A stretch of 64,000 nt of DNA from Prorocentrum cordatum. Its lineage: Eukaryota; Sar; Dinophyceae; Prorocentrales; Prorocentraceae. Position numbers and translations under genes: made by a program. Under the pieces are notes generated by a model that saw only the letters and a list, made by a program, of their open reading frames with translations, searched no databases and had not been told where the DNA came from. This document shows, one piece after another, positions 1-9,868 of this stretch (the first letter of the stretch is position 1; every line of letters begins with the position of its first letter). The DNA is taken from the NCBI GenBank assembly GCA_963575745.1, contig CAUYUJ010016904.1, forward strand, positions 708,085-772,084, read 5' to 3'.

Positions 1-1640
1 CCCGTCACCTTTTTGCCGAATGCTGGTATGCGCGCGCTCGTTTATCAGGAAAGACCGGTTGACAAAATCCCGTTGCAAACCACATGACAAAAGCCACACG
101 GGCGCGCCGTCGCGCGCCTATTCAAGACTCCGTACAAATACAACAGGTTGCGGAAGGATATCAAAACCGAGGTCCCCCATAACAGTCAGTAAAACATGTT
201 CTTATATACAAAAAATGCAGCAGACAACTGCGCGCGCGCCCCTGCAAATTCTTAGGGGAACCCATGGTGCTCCACCGTTTTCGCCAAATGGGACCACGCG
301 GGCCTGTCGCGCACGCGTGGTGCAGTCATTCAAACACCTTTGCGCTTGTTGGGAGGCACGATCCCTGTCAAGGAATATTATGCGGGCCACTCGCGCGCGT
401 CGGCCGCGCGCGTTTGTCCGCATCTATCCAAAATCTTCGTCGGTGGCACGTAGGCATCATCACGATGACTGGCGTGACTTGCGTCGGCGCCGTCATCGGC
501 CTTGCCGTCGTCATCGTCATCATCGTCACCAGCACCGCTACTAACATCGTGGTTTCCGCGGTTGTCGGCGTCACCTGCCCGCACTGCTTCGTCCGCGTTC
601 CAGCGTTGCCTGTGAGACGCGCGAGGGAGTCCCCATCGGTCAGCGCCACCGCGGCCGCGTCGGCTTTTCCAAACTAGTTGGGCGCTCTGCGCGCGCTATC
701 GCGGCCGCAGACACGCGCCCGCCAACGCCAATCAGTCATCGCAATCGCCGCCGCACGGGTTTTGCAAACGATTCTCTTGGCGGGAGAGCGGGACGATTGC
801 CCGGGCAGTGGAGTTGACACATCCAAATTCCCCAAACATAATTGCAACACCAAAATTCTCCTTTCAAAAAAAAATAGATTCTATCCCCCCCCCCGGAGTT
901 AGCGGTCCCCCTCTGGGGTTTGGCGATTTCATATGTATTCTGCACGTTCGTCCATGTTCTCTGTGAATCCATTCTATCCCAGCCAGGCCGGTATCATTCC
1001 CCCTCTGCCATCTTTTTGCAAAACATACTATGCGCGCACATTCGTTTATCAAGAATCACAAGTTTTCAAGAATCCCTTGCAACGGGTGGGGCGAAGTGCA
1101 CACGCGCGCGTCGTAGTGCGTGAGTGTCCCAAACAACATACGAAACCCGGGTTTCGCAACACTGGTTTGCTAAAACAACTCACGCGCGCGCTCTTGCGAC
1201 ATTTTAAGACAACCATAAGTTTTCAACATTTTGAAGAAGTACTACAATCGGCCCGGATTGGTAGGTTGACCCTGCCAGCTCAAGGGTGCCCTTGTGTTCT
1301 GTGCCCCGCGACGCGTGCCTTCTCACGCTGCTATGGCGATGTGGCCTTCGGAAAGGTTTTGTGTCTTCTCGCGTGTCCTGTCCAATCAAGGCCGACTGTA
1401 CCAAACGGGCTTCGCGCGCGCGCATGTCGAAATCATTCGAACGCCCTTGCGCGCGTGCCGTCGCGAAAATACTCTGCACAAAACGGGGCCAAGTGCGCAC
1501 GCGCGCGTCGTCGCGCGCGCATGCCGAAAACCGTCAAACACGCTCGGTGTCGGAAGGATGTTTAAATCGAGTGCCCCAGAAACATACAAACACACAGGGT
1601 TTCGCAACGCAGATTTTCAACAAAAGCGTGCGCGCGCGCT
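1..1640. repeat. GC-alternating non-coding DNA with degenerate interspersed repeat
   Basis: No convincing gene is visible. Runs of alternating GCGCGCG (a Z-DNA-prone pattern) are separated by A/C-rich blocks of about 60-100 bp. These contain recurring words such as GGAAGGATGTTTAAA, AACGGGGC and GGGTTTCGCAAC, for example near 150, 1090-1170 and 1500-1640. Related words (GGAAGGATGTCTCAAACG) recur near 17.3 kb and, more weakly, near 27.58 kb, so this is probably a very diverged dispersed repeat. The open frames here are composition-driven. Confidence 0.45.
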
Positions 1641-1832
1641 CTTGTGTCGTCGTCGTCGTTGCCGTCTTCCCTCCTCCCTCGTCGTCGTCGTCGCCGCCGT
1701 CGCCGTCCTCTGTCTTTCATCGTCGTCGTCGTCTTAGCGTCGTCGTCGTTTCCGTCGTCGTTGTCGCCGTGGTCGTCCTTCTTCCCTCGTCGTTTTCGTC
1801 GGCGCTTCGTCGTTGTCCCCCTTATTTTGTCG

Positions 1833-1870
<38 letters not shown>

Positions 1871-2250
1871 TTCCCTCCTCCCTCGTCGTTGTCGTCGTCG
1901 GCGTCGCCGTCCTCTCCGTTTCTTCGTCGTTCGCGTCGTCGTCGTCTTCCCTCCTCCCTCGTCGTTGTCGTCGTTACCGCCGTCGTCGTCCTCCCTCCTC
2001 CCTCGTCGTCGTCGCCTTCGTTGGCGACGTCGTCGTCGTCGGCGTCGTCGTCGTCGGCGTCGGCGTCGTCGTCGTCGTCGTCGTCGGGTCGTCGTCGTCG
2101 TTGTCATCGTCGTTGTCGTCGGCGTCGGCGTCGTGGTCGGTGTCGTCGTCGGTGTCGTCGCCGCCGAAGTCGTTGGAGACATCGTCGACGTCGTCGTCGT
2201 GTTGTCGCTGTCGTCGTCGGTGTCGGTGTCGTTGCCAAGTGCCATGTGGT
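1640..2250. repeat. (GTC)n trinucleotide array with interruptions
   Basis: An almost pure GTC/TCG microsatellite. The word CTTCCCTCCTCCCTCGTCG breaks it at roughly 1667, 1869, 1948 and 1987, so a longer period of about 40-110 bp is superimposed. It opens all frames and creates long Ser/Val/Arg or Asp/Arg open frames that are not genes. The same triplet on the opposite strand forms arrays at 35.8 kb and 52.3 kb. Confidence 0.9.
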
Positions 2251-2354
2251 ATACACCGTCACGGTCTCAAGAGGTCTTGCGACCAAGTTGCGGGTGGGAG
2301 GGTGGGATGTTTGCAAGAGCAGTGGGGCTGACAGCTTCAAATTGAGCAAGTGAT

Positions 2355-2565
2355 TGGTTGCACCAGATTGCGCCTCATAACTTACACCACAGAAAGTACA
2401 CTGCTTATACTGCACCACTAGACACCACGTGGCCAACGCCACACAGATTGCATCCCATAGCTTGCACTACATACACAGCGCGAGACAGCCACCACCACAT
2501 ATATTGTACCAGATGTCCTGCACTGCGTAGCTCAAACCACACCAGCTGCACTACGTAAGGTCACC
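2355..2565 (+). repeat. Degenerate 12-13 bp tandem repeat, TTGCACCACATAG-like, array 1
   Basis: About 15 imperfect units related to TTGCACCACATAG (forms such as TTGCACTACATAC, CTGCACTGCGTAG and ACTGCACCACTAG). The same unit makes a second array at 21,735-22,070. Each array directly abuts one copy of the ~235 bp repeat. Here the array lies upstream of that repeat, whereas at 21.7 kb it lies downstream. Confidence 0.75.
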
Positions 2566-2594
2566 GCCATAGCCCGGTCCGCCCTGATTGAATT

Positions 2595-2830
2595 GTGTGG
2601 TGGCGATGCCCACGTCAGCCTCTCCTCCTCCTGCGCCTCTCTCTCAATTCCCTTGTGCGCCGCCATATCGGCTCTCAAAAGCCCTTGAGTGATTTCGGCG
2701 CGCAGGCGATGGGCGCGCCCTGGCCCCCGTGAAAGAGAAGAGAAAGTACTCTCTCACAGCATTGGTCCCTGTAGTTGAACTTCGTGTCTCCCTGTATTCC
2801 ATACACTTACCCCCGTGCATTCCACAGTGG
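2595..2830 (+). repeat. ~235 bp dispersed repeat, copy 1
   Basis: This stretch aligns nearly co-linearly with 21,495-21,732. Shared blocks include CTCTCCTCCTCCTGCGCCTC, TCCTTGAGTGA (CCCTTGAGTGA here), GGGCGCGCCC, CTCTCTCACAGCA and GTATTCCATACA (GTGTTCCATACA in copy 2). Divergence is roughly 20% with small indels. No coding signal, tRNA-like promoter or poly(A) tail is evident. It may be a SINE-like element or the terminus of a larger transposon. It lies about 130 bp upstream of the copia gag start. Confidence 0.75.
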
Positions 2831-2959
2831 CAGCGGAGGTTGTTGTTGATATCCACGAGGGGAATCAGGACGACCCCCCTGTCATTCGATTTTCGGGCGA
2901 CTGAGCCATACTCTTATCCCGTTCTTCCCGCTCCTTATTCTATTGCACCGGACGCCGCC

Positions 2960-4410
2960 ATGGATTCCCCAGACGAAGTTCCCCCTCAAGAATATGAACT
3001 TCCAGCAGATCTTTGGTTACAGCCAGACCAGGACCCTTGGGCAGGAGCGGGGGGGCGAGAAGACGCTCCTGGGGAAGGTGATTGCGATGTGGGCTGGTCA
3101 GACCAGGACTGGGCCCGCTAGTTCTCGCAGCCTTGGACGGAGACAGCCCAATGTGCAACTCTGCCCCTCAGGTTGGAACTTGCGGGGCCGTGGTTCGCCG
3201 GCTGCGCCAGATCGGCAGAAAGCGCCTTGCGAGGACAGGCTATGCCTTTTATTTCTTTTGTTCCGACTTATTGGGGAGATACCGCTGCCAGATCCCCCGA
3301 TCGCCAAAGGGGGCAAATTCTTGCTTAATCGTGGCCCCCAAAGATACCCAACGACCTACCTCACTTGGGATGGAAAAGGTTTTGATATTCGCTTAGAGCC
3401 TGATGGGGGGGGGGGGGGGGAGCTGCAGACGCGGCTCGCTACGACCAGAATTCGGAAAACACAGCGCGGATACTTCACCTTCCGCTATGCAACACACGAC
3501 CTCAAGATCATCATGAACGAACTCGCCGAGGACCAGATGTCTGCAGAGGGCGGCGGGCAGGTTGAAGTCAAACGTGTAAGAAGGCTTCTGCCGAATGCCA
3601 AGACCGCAGGATGCCGAAGGCTTTTTCTGAAGATTTTCTATTCAGACGACACCAAGCGTTAGCGAGGATAATCCCCGGTCATTTATGTTGCGCGTTAGCG
3701 CGCGTTGTCGCGAGAAATCTCGGCGCGCGACCATGCCAGGGGGCCCAAATGGACACGTGCTTCTTAGAGGATCCAAGCTCAACGACGCTGCTTGGGGCAC
3801 GGTTGACCACTGGGCGGAGGGATCGTGCGATCTTGACATGGCGCGCGCAAAGCTTCGGAAGCTTGAACGACCGCCGCCTTCCTGGCAAAGCCGGCCATCG
3901 CATCCATGACGCGAGTTCTTCATCGAATTTTGCCGGGCACCAAGGAGACGACGGCGGATGCGAGTTCCCAGAGTCTGACCGCGACGGGTTCCATTTGATG
4001 CTCATGGAGCAGTCATTGTTTACCTAGCCTGCGTCCTACGAGGACGACGAGATCCTGACTGAAGCACTCGCGCACGTGCACGACGAAAACGCATTCTTCG
4101 CAGCTGGGGACTTGCCCGAAGACGTCCTTCTAGAAGAAGACGAGGTCGCCGTCGCCATCTACGCCAAAAACAGTCGGGCACGACAGCGCTTACCCAAACG
4201 GAAGCTTGGACGAAGCCTCCCTCAAACAGCCCCCCCCCCCCCCGAGAGGGGGGGGCCCAGAGGTTCCCGGGGGGGGGGGGGGGGGCGTCGACGGGGGGCG
4301 AACTGGGCATGTCCGACCGAAGCGATGGACCCAAAGTAAGTTGATGAGTCGCTCGAAGTGCGCCCGACGCGGGGACATGGGGCGCAGGGCTCGGGAATGC
4401 ACTGACGAGC
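2960..4410 (+). pseudogene. copia gag relic with decayed CCHC zinc knuckle
   Basis: The likely start is the ATG at 2960, in a GCCGCCATGG context. The first ~53 codons are acidic (PPQEYELPADLW, QPDQDPW) and end at a TAG at 3119. A second frame (about 3300-3560) carries gag-core-like text: LTWDGKGFDIRLEP, LATTRIRKTQRG, HDLKIIMNELAEDQ. A third (about 4080-4200) carries DVLLEEDEVAVAIYA followed by a basic stretch, and is followed by a Gly/Pro-rich linker with G/C homopolymers. At 4344-4403 a zinc-knuckle ghost reads C-x2-R-x4-R-x4-C where C-x2-C-x4-H-x4-C is expected, so two ligands are lost. The role would have been capsid assembly and RNA packaging. No frame is long enough to be functional. Confidence 0.7.
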
Positions 4411-4549
4411 CGGACGAGCGAGGGCGCAGGTTTCGGCGGCTCTCAGGCAGCCCCCTTGTCATCAGGCGATGCTATGCACGACGACTGTCGACGGGAACCC
4501 GCGATCTAGTCTGAGGTCAGCTCTTTACCTTTCTTATGTTTGCGACTGC

Positions 4550-4955
4550 TGACGCTGGAGATCAGGCTTTCATGGGGCTTCAGGTTCAGATGGGCTTCGG
4601 CTCGGTGGGCGCTGGAGCCCGAAGTGGAGTGCGCGGCAGAGATCAGTTCGAGACAATGGTGAAATATCTAGGATATACCCACGGTCTCAAGCCCGCGCGG
4701 ATACCCACTCTGGAAATCGATGCCATGGGCGTTGGAGGATCTACCGAGTCTCTCCCCAGCTGGAAATTACTTGTTGTTGTGGCGCAGAATTGCGGTACTC
4801 TTGCGGTGCATTAGATTGTTTGCGACGTGCGTCTAGACAGTTTGGCATGGTTCTTGGCTTGCCAGGCGGCGCAATCACTCGCAAGGCATTCGACGGCAGC
4901 CAATCGAGAGCGTCGACGGCAGCCAATCGAGAGTGCACGAGGCACGGGCAGGCAG
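4550..4955 (+). pseudogene. copia aspartic protease relic
   Basis: In one frame (4536-4814) the text GSVGAGARSGVRGRDQFETM resembles the retropepsin active-site region. The catalytic D-[ST]-G triad position near 4605-4619 reads A-G-A, so the catalytic aspartate is gone. It is followed by a short region ending DAMGVGGSTES. In the next frame (4790-4960), LGLPGGAITRKAFDG resembles the C-terminal beta-hairpin of copia proteases. A 20-bp tandem duplication (CGACGGCAGCCAATCGAGAG at 4889 and 4914) sits at its end. The enzyme would have processed the polyprotein. Confidence 0.6.
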
Positions 4956-6560
4956 ACGCGCCGCGGTCAATATTTCTGATTTTCTGCGTGGAGGTTGGCA
5001 GAGAAGGACATCATGACAGTCTCTCCGAAGACTCGGGGGCGCCGCCAGGTCGCCGAGCCTGAGGGCGCTGTAGTCTACGCGAATCCGCAGACACGCCCGG
5101 CTCAAACTCGTCGTCTTTCTCAGCCGACTGTTCCCCCCCCCGACGCCGCGAGCCACGTTGAACCGTGCGGGGCGCATCCTCGCCGAGAGCGAGCCGCAGC
5201 TGGGGCCTCCGAGCGCCGGCAGGTCCAGTCATCCGAGACGCGGACGTGGAAATGGGGGCAATTCCGTTTGAATTTGTTTGCCAGTCTGGACCGCGCGGCC
5301 GCGGGGCGCTGCGCGGGGGCCCACGTCGGGGCTAACGCCGAAGAGAACTGCCTCGGGCGCGCCGGGGGCCTGGGCCCGGGGGCGGCGCCATCCACGCAAC
5401 AGCCTCGCGACCCGCGACTTTCCCCCCGAGCCCTGGAGATCATCGGCGGGGAGTGGTTCTCGGTGGGCAGGAGGCTGGAGCACGACAGCTCGGGCATCAA
5501 GAAGACCGACCAGGCCGCGCGCGCGCGCCCTGAGCAGGCCATGCGCCATCGGGGCAACGGCAAGACCCTGTGGCGGACGCGCGACGACTGCCAGATGCGC
5601 CGGACGAGGCCCTGGATCGACGGCCCCGTCAGCGCGGGCGCGCCGCGCTGCCAGGAACGAGCGACGTTTGGCAGGTGCGCGGGCTACGCCTGCGCGGGGA
5701 CCTACGAGAAGGGCTCCCAGCACTGCGAGCGGCGCATGCAGACCCGCGAGTCGGGCGACCCAGCGACGCACCAAGGACTCGGGCGCCTGGCAACGCATGC
5801 CGCCGAGCGCGTGATGCGCGAGAACTTCGTGGGCGGGGGCGGCTTCGAGGCTGTCGTGGAGCGGCGCGACATCTGATGGATTCGCGGGCAGAAGACGCCG
5901 TCAATGACCGCGGGGCGCATGTCCGAGTGCGTCGTGAACCCAGCGACGCCCTTCAATCTGACCGACTCCGTCGGCCCCCCATCTGCAGGCGATATCGCCA
6001 GCGAGCAGATGACAGAGGCTATCTACTCATATGGCACTACCGAGTTCATGCAATATGCTTGGTCTGGACAGTCTTATGACCGTACTCTGTCTAAGAAATG
6101 GACTGGCCGTGCTTTCTGTTGCCGCGAAGCTGCCACCAACATGATGTTCGCTGGCGCTCTGCTGGCAAGCACCTGCCCTCAGAATGCAGATCTCAGGCGG
6201 GTCGGGTAACTCATTTCTCCAGATGCTACCGCTGCATGCCTTGCTGGTCCAGTATTCGGTAAAAACAGGTCTGTGCTTCGAGGTGCTCCAGGCTTATTTG
6301 CGGTAGCCCGCCACTTCGCAGGACTCGGTCGAAGCGGCCGAGGCGCGCGCGGGAGAATGGCGACTGATTTTGTGGTAGATCGCCAATGGAGTGCGCACTT
6401 CATATTCTGAGGCTGGCGAGGGCGGAATTACCGCGATTCCCTGCAAACCGTTCGAGAAGAACAAGCATGCACACCCAGCGAACCACATTAGCCCAAGCCT
6501 TCCTTTGGTAACAGCTCCTGGAGAAGAAGGCCTGGCCTAGAAAACATGATAGCGATGGCG
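4956..6560 (+). pseudogene. copia inter-domain segment (protease to integrase), decayed
   Basis: The main frame is 4995-5876 (293 codons, basic and Ala/Arg-rich). Near 5560-5730 it has a possible metal-binding stretch: GNGKTLWRTRDDCQMR, then cysteines in RCAGYACAG and SQHCERRM. A second piece (5904-6209) encodes TEFMQYAWSGQSYDRTL. No enzyme motif is visible. By position it links protease to integrase in this element. From 6210 to 6560 all frames are closed by stops and I see nothing specific. Confidence 0.4.
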
Positions 6561-6562
6561 AA

Positions 6563-7805
6563 ATGCCTGATCCGCCAGATCGGACACCTACGGCCGACCA
6601 GCTGACCGACCTCAGACTTGCCCATGACAGCTCTGGTCAAGATGGCAATCGATATTTCTCTCGATTTCTGAGGCGGGGCACTGCTCGGCCTGAGGTAGCA
6701 CGCTGGGCATTGGAAGATTCTAAGTGCGACGAGTGCGGCGCGTGCAAAAGGCTTTATGCTCGCCGTCCTGCTGATGTTCCTAAGTCCTACCGTTGCGACC
6801 GCGCCGTTGGCGTTGATTTGGTCGAGGTCAAGTGCCCTCTCGATGACGCACCGCATTTTTGGATTTGCATTTTATGATAGGGTACTTCGTTTCAGTTGGT
6901 TGGACCTGTGGGGCAGGGGGGTCAGCAGATGTGGGTAAGCACATGGGCACGAGTGTTTGGCATGCCAACGACTGTTGCAGTGGGCCCTGGAACGGAGTGT
7001 CAGGGAACGTTTGCCGATGACATGCGAAACATCGGTGCGTGCTGATTTCCTACCGATGCCCGCTCTCCATGGCAAAACGTTCGAACGGAACGCGATGGAA
7101 CATTAGGGAACCGACATGCCCGTTTAGCCGTTCACAGGGTAGTTCTGGATATTCTAGCCGAGCGGTGTGCTATGGGGGAGTTGGTTTGCTCTGTTCGGAA
7201 CGTTACCTGAACCGGAGTGGCTTCTCACCTGTGCAACGGGCTTCGGTTTTATACAACGTCAACCAGCGACGCTGCTCTCCGATGATCCAACAGTCTACCG
7301 ACCCGGTTCAAGACTTCCACCGAGCGGAAGAGCCGCTATGATTGTTTGGATTGCCATGGACAGCCGAATTTGCCTATTCCGAGTCCTCCGTGCTCGACAC
7401 CGTATTCCGTTTATTTGCACGGAGCGTCATCTCGTTTTTTTGTGGAAAAAGGACGAGCTGGCTCGGGGAAGTGGCTTGGACCTTGTGATATTCCTACCTA
7501 GTGCTGGTGAGGCTTGGATTAACATTCGCCCAGCATTGTGGCGTGTGTCTAACGAACAAATGCGCAGTGCCACCCAAGATGGAAGGAGGGGCGCCGAGAT
7601 CGTCAATCGTTATCTTCATGACTTCAATATTGATCTCGGGCGCATTCGCAGCGCTCGTCGTCATGGCGACGTCACCAGAGAAGGACTTCCCAGATTCCCT
7701 GGAGATGAGCCTCTACGCGACCCTGAAGCGGCAGAGGGCGATGAAATCCCCGACGACTCCGACGTCGATGCCGATCAGGAGCCACCACCGCCACCGCCGG
7801 AATAA
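6563..7805 (+). pseudogene. copia integrase relic
   Basis: At 6563-6877 the frame carries an HHCC-type zinc-binding ghost: LRLAHDSSGQDGNRYF, then CDECGACK. The second histidine of the usual H-S-G-H-P-G signature is replaced. The catalytic core begins with VGVDLVEVKCPLDD, which supplies the first acidic residue. After frameshifts near 6870-6900 it continues as GQGGQQMWVSTWARVFGMP, then GPGTECQGTFADDMRN, and DARSPWQN with ERNAMEH supplying the last catalytic Glu near 7085-7100. Several in-frame stops follow. The C-terminal part (7488-7805) includes AEIVNRYLHDFNIDLGR and an acidic, proline-rich tail. The role would have been insertion of element cDNA into the genome; it is inactive here. Confidence 0.8.
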
Positions 7806-9090
7806 CCATAATTATTACAAACGTCGGACAGTTATGACGAACTTGGACTGGCACGCGTGGCACCTCAGAGTGACGCCCGACAAGTTTGACTTCGCCTCCC
7901 CTGCCGAACTGCAGAGCGAACCAGGGTCGAGACAGCCTTCTGCGACAGGTGCGCCTGGGGGGGGCCCCAGCGCTACTGGCCGAGGCCCCGGCGCGCCTTG
8001 GCCCGCCGCTGCGTCGTCGCACCAGCCGCCGCCAGCGCCGACTACCATCCCGCCTCCTGCAGGAGGCGGGATTCCAACTGCGGATTCCGCAGACGAGCTG
8101 GTCACTTTCCACGTGGACAGCAGTCATCATGTTCAGGAGCAGATGACGCGCTGGGAGCGCGCAAGACCCCCGACCTGGAGAACACCTGCACAGCCTGTCA
8201 ATCACAAGCAGCCTGCTTCAATACCTCGAGGTCGTTCTTCATCAAGAAGACACGGGCTAATGAAGAAACTTCAATCAATGCGTTACATGACAATCTTAAG
8301 CAGCTGTTTCCTGGACCCGCCGGCAGCCGCCACAAAGGGTGGTCTGACATCTGCGCCGCGGGGCCCGACCGCGCGAAATCAGCGCGCGTTCGCCGAGGCG
8401 TTGCTGCTGCAGAAATCCACCGCGAACTCCCTGAACGAACCGCGACATATGGAGAGATAAAGGAGCCGATGGCGACAACAAGCTCAATGATCCTGCTGCC
8501 CCCTAGAATTAGGACGCTAAGACGCGGCGCGTTATCCAGGGATTTCATGACCCCGACATCGCAGCGTTGACCCGAACTGCGCCTACGCCTTCGACATCAG
8601 ACGTACCACTTGCTCGGCAGCGTCTGTCCTCTATCAAGGCTGCAGCTTGGGCGGGCGACGCCGCGTCGGCCTTCGCCCAAGGGCTTCGAGACCAGCGGGG
8701 AGATTTGTTCTGGGCCTCGCCCCCTGCGGGCGGCATGCCCGGCGACCCGCGACGAGTTGCTGGCGATTGAACTGCCGACAGAAGTTTATGGCCTTCTGAC
8801 AGCGCTGCATGAGCACTGCTTCACTCGCCCTCTGGTGCCCTGCGTCATGCTTATGTGCGAGGCCCTTGACGGACGCCGCGAGCAATTGTCGGGTCTTGTC
8901 GCCATCGAAACAGATGATGCGTTTGGAGGCGGTAGCGGAGATAGATTTGTCGATGCCATTATTCGCCTTCGGAAGCGGTGCGATTTCGGGGAATGGGCTA
9001 AGCTCGAGGCGGGCGCACTTCGCGGCAGCACACGAAGCGACCTCACCATCTCCATGGCGCGGCTCCTTGCAGAGCGAGCTCGACCGATCA
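7806..9090 (+). pseudogene. copia-type reverse transcriptase (RVT_2) relic
   Basis: The domain is recognisable across three frames. The palm starts near 8200 and reads into DPDIAALTRTAPTPSTSD, across a frame change near 8565. Motif A is WAGDAASAFAQG, with its catalytic Asp at 8657-8659. The YVDD-equivalent is GLVAIETDDAFGGG, with the Asp pair at 8913-8918. LRKRCDFGEWAKL follows, as in copia RTs. Both catalytic positions keep aspartate, but the domain is split by frameshifts, so it cannot be translated as one protein. The Pro/Gly-rich stretch at 7860-8190 is the variable linker between integrase and RT. Confidence 0.8.
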
Positions 9091-9868
9091 ATCCCCCACG
9101 GACGCGCTGCAAGAACCCTGAACTACCAGCCGCGCCAGAGGAGATTACACCCACGCGTGGCTTGCGTGGGAAACTCAGTTGGACATGCCGAGAAGGCATG
9201 GCCCGACGGCTCGGGGGATGCACCTCTCCGGAGCAGCACTCCTGCTCATCTCCGAGATGAAAGACCGCGTCGAGGCACATGCTGCACTGCGGCGCCACAA
9301 GGGCACCGTTGCCGTTACCACCGTCAAAGCTATAGTTTTTTTTCTCGCGTCCGTCCAGTCGCTCTGCGCGACTCTGGACTGGACCTCGCGGGCGCGGGGC
9401 ATGGTCGCTCTCAGACAGGCGACGTGTTCCGCGCCGCGGACACAGATTTTGGTGGGGAAGGCTGATGTCAGTGTTCTTACTTGGCATCCCCACAAGACCG
9501 AGCGTGCTGGGAGCTTTACTTTGGAGGTGGAGGCCCATGCCATGTCTGAGGGTTGGACAGGGGCCGAGTGGTTGCGAATTCCGCGATCGACGCGCTACGA
9601 ACCGAGAAATCCGAGTGACGACGGTCATGGAGCCAAATCCCGACCTGGACATCATCTCCATGACCGACGCGAAATTGTACGATTGTATCATTCGGGAACG
9701 GTTCGCATCGATCCAGATGCGAGCTGCCCCGGACATCGCAGCAATTCGGGATCTTTTGGGCAACCTCGGTGGTCAGCGTCGCTGGCTTCCACGCAAACTG
9801 AACCCTGCAGTGGTTCGACAAAGTTAAGGGGACGTGCAACCTCCCTTGCAATTTATGCAGACGGCTAA
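9090..9868 (+). pseudogene. copia-type RNase H relic and pol end
   Basis: The connection segment begins with TRGLRGKLSWTCREGMARR at 9153. RNase H text is split over two frames: DLDIISMTDAKLYDCI (9640-9690) keeps the T-D-[AS]-K motif, and IAAIRDLLGNLGGQ with RRWLPRKLNPA marks the C-terminal helix region. The frame then shifts and pol ends with TKLRGRATSL at about 9830-9868, matching the L-T-K end typical of copia pol proteins. The 90 bp downstream show no LTR start that I can recognise. Confidence 0.75.

Larger units (their letters stand above)
2960..9868 (+). mobile_element. Ty1/copia-like LTR retrotransposon, full-length coding relic
   Basis: A gag-pol coding region can be followed through many frame changes in the order gag, CCHC knuckle, aspartic protease, integrase, RT, RNase H. 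Integrase before RT is diagnostic of the copia (Pseudoviridae) lineage. The reading frame changes at least ten times and in-frame stops occur throughout, so the element is dead. I could not find matching LTRs in the ~400 bp flanking each end; they are lost or too diverged to see. The ~7 kb coding length is long for copia but fits an element with an extended gag and spacers. Component domains are listed separately. Confidence 0.85.

Noticed and set aside
1286-2353. Long Ser/Val/Arg-rich open frames on both strands
   Set aside because: They translate the (GTC)n array; all frames are open only because the triplet has no stop.
2830-2960. 5' LTR of the copia element and its match after 9,868
   Set aside because: No sequence similarity between the two flanks was visible, and no primer-binding site or TG...CA termini could be placed.
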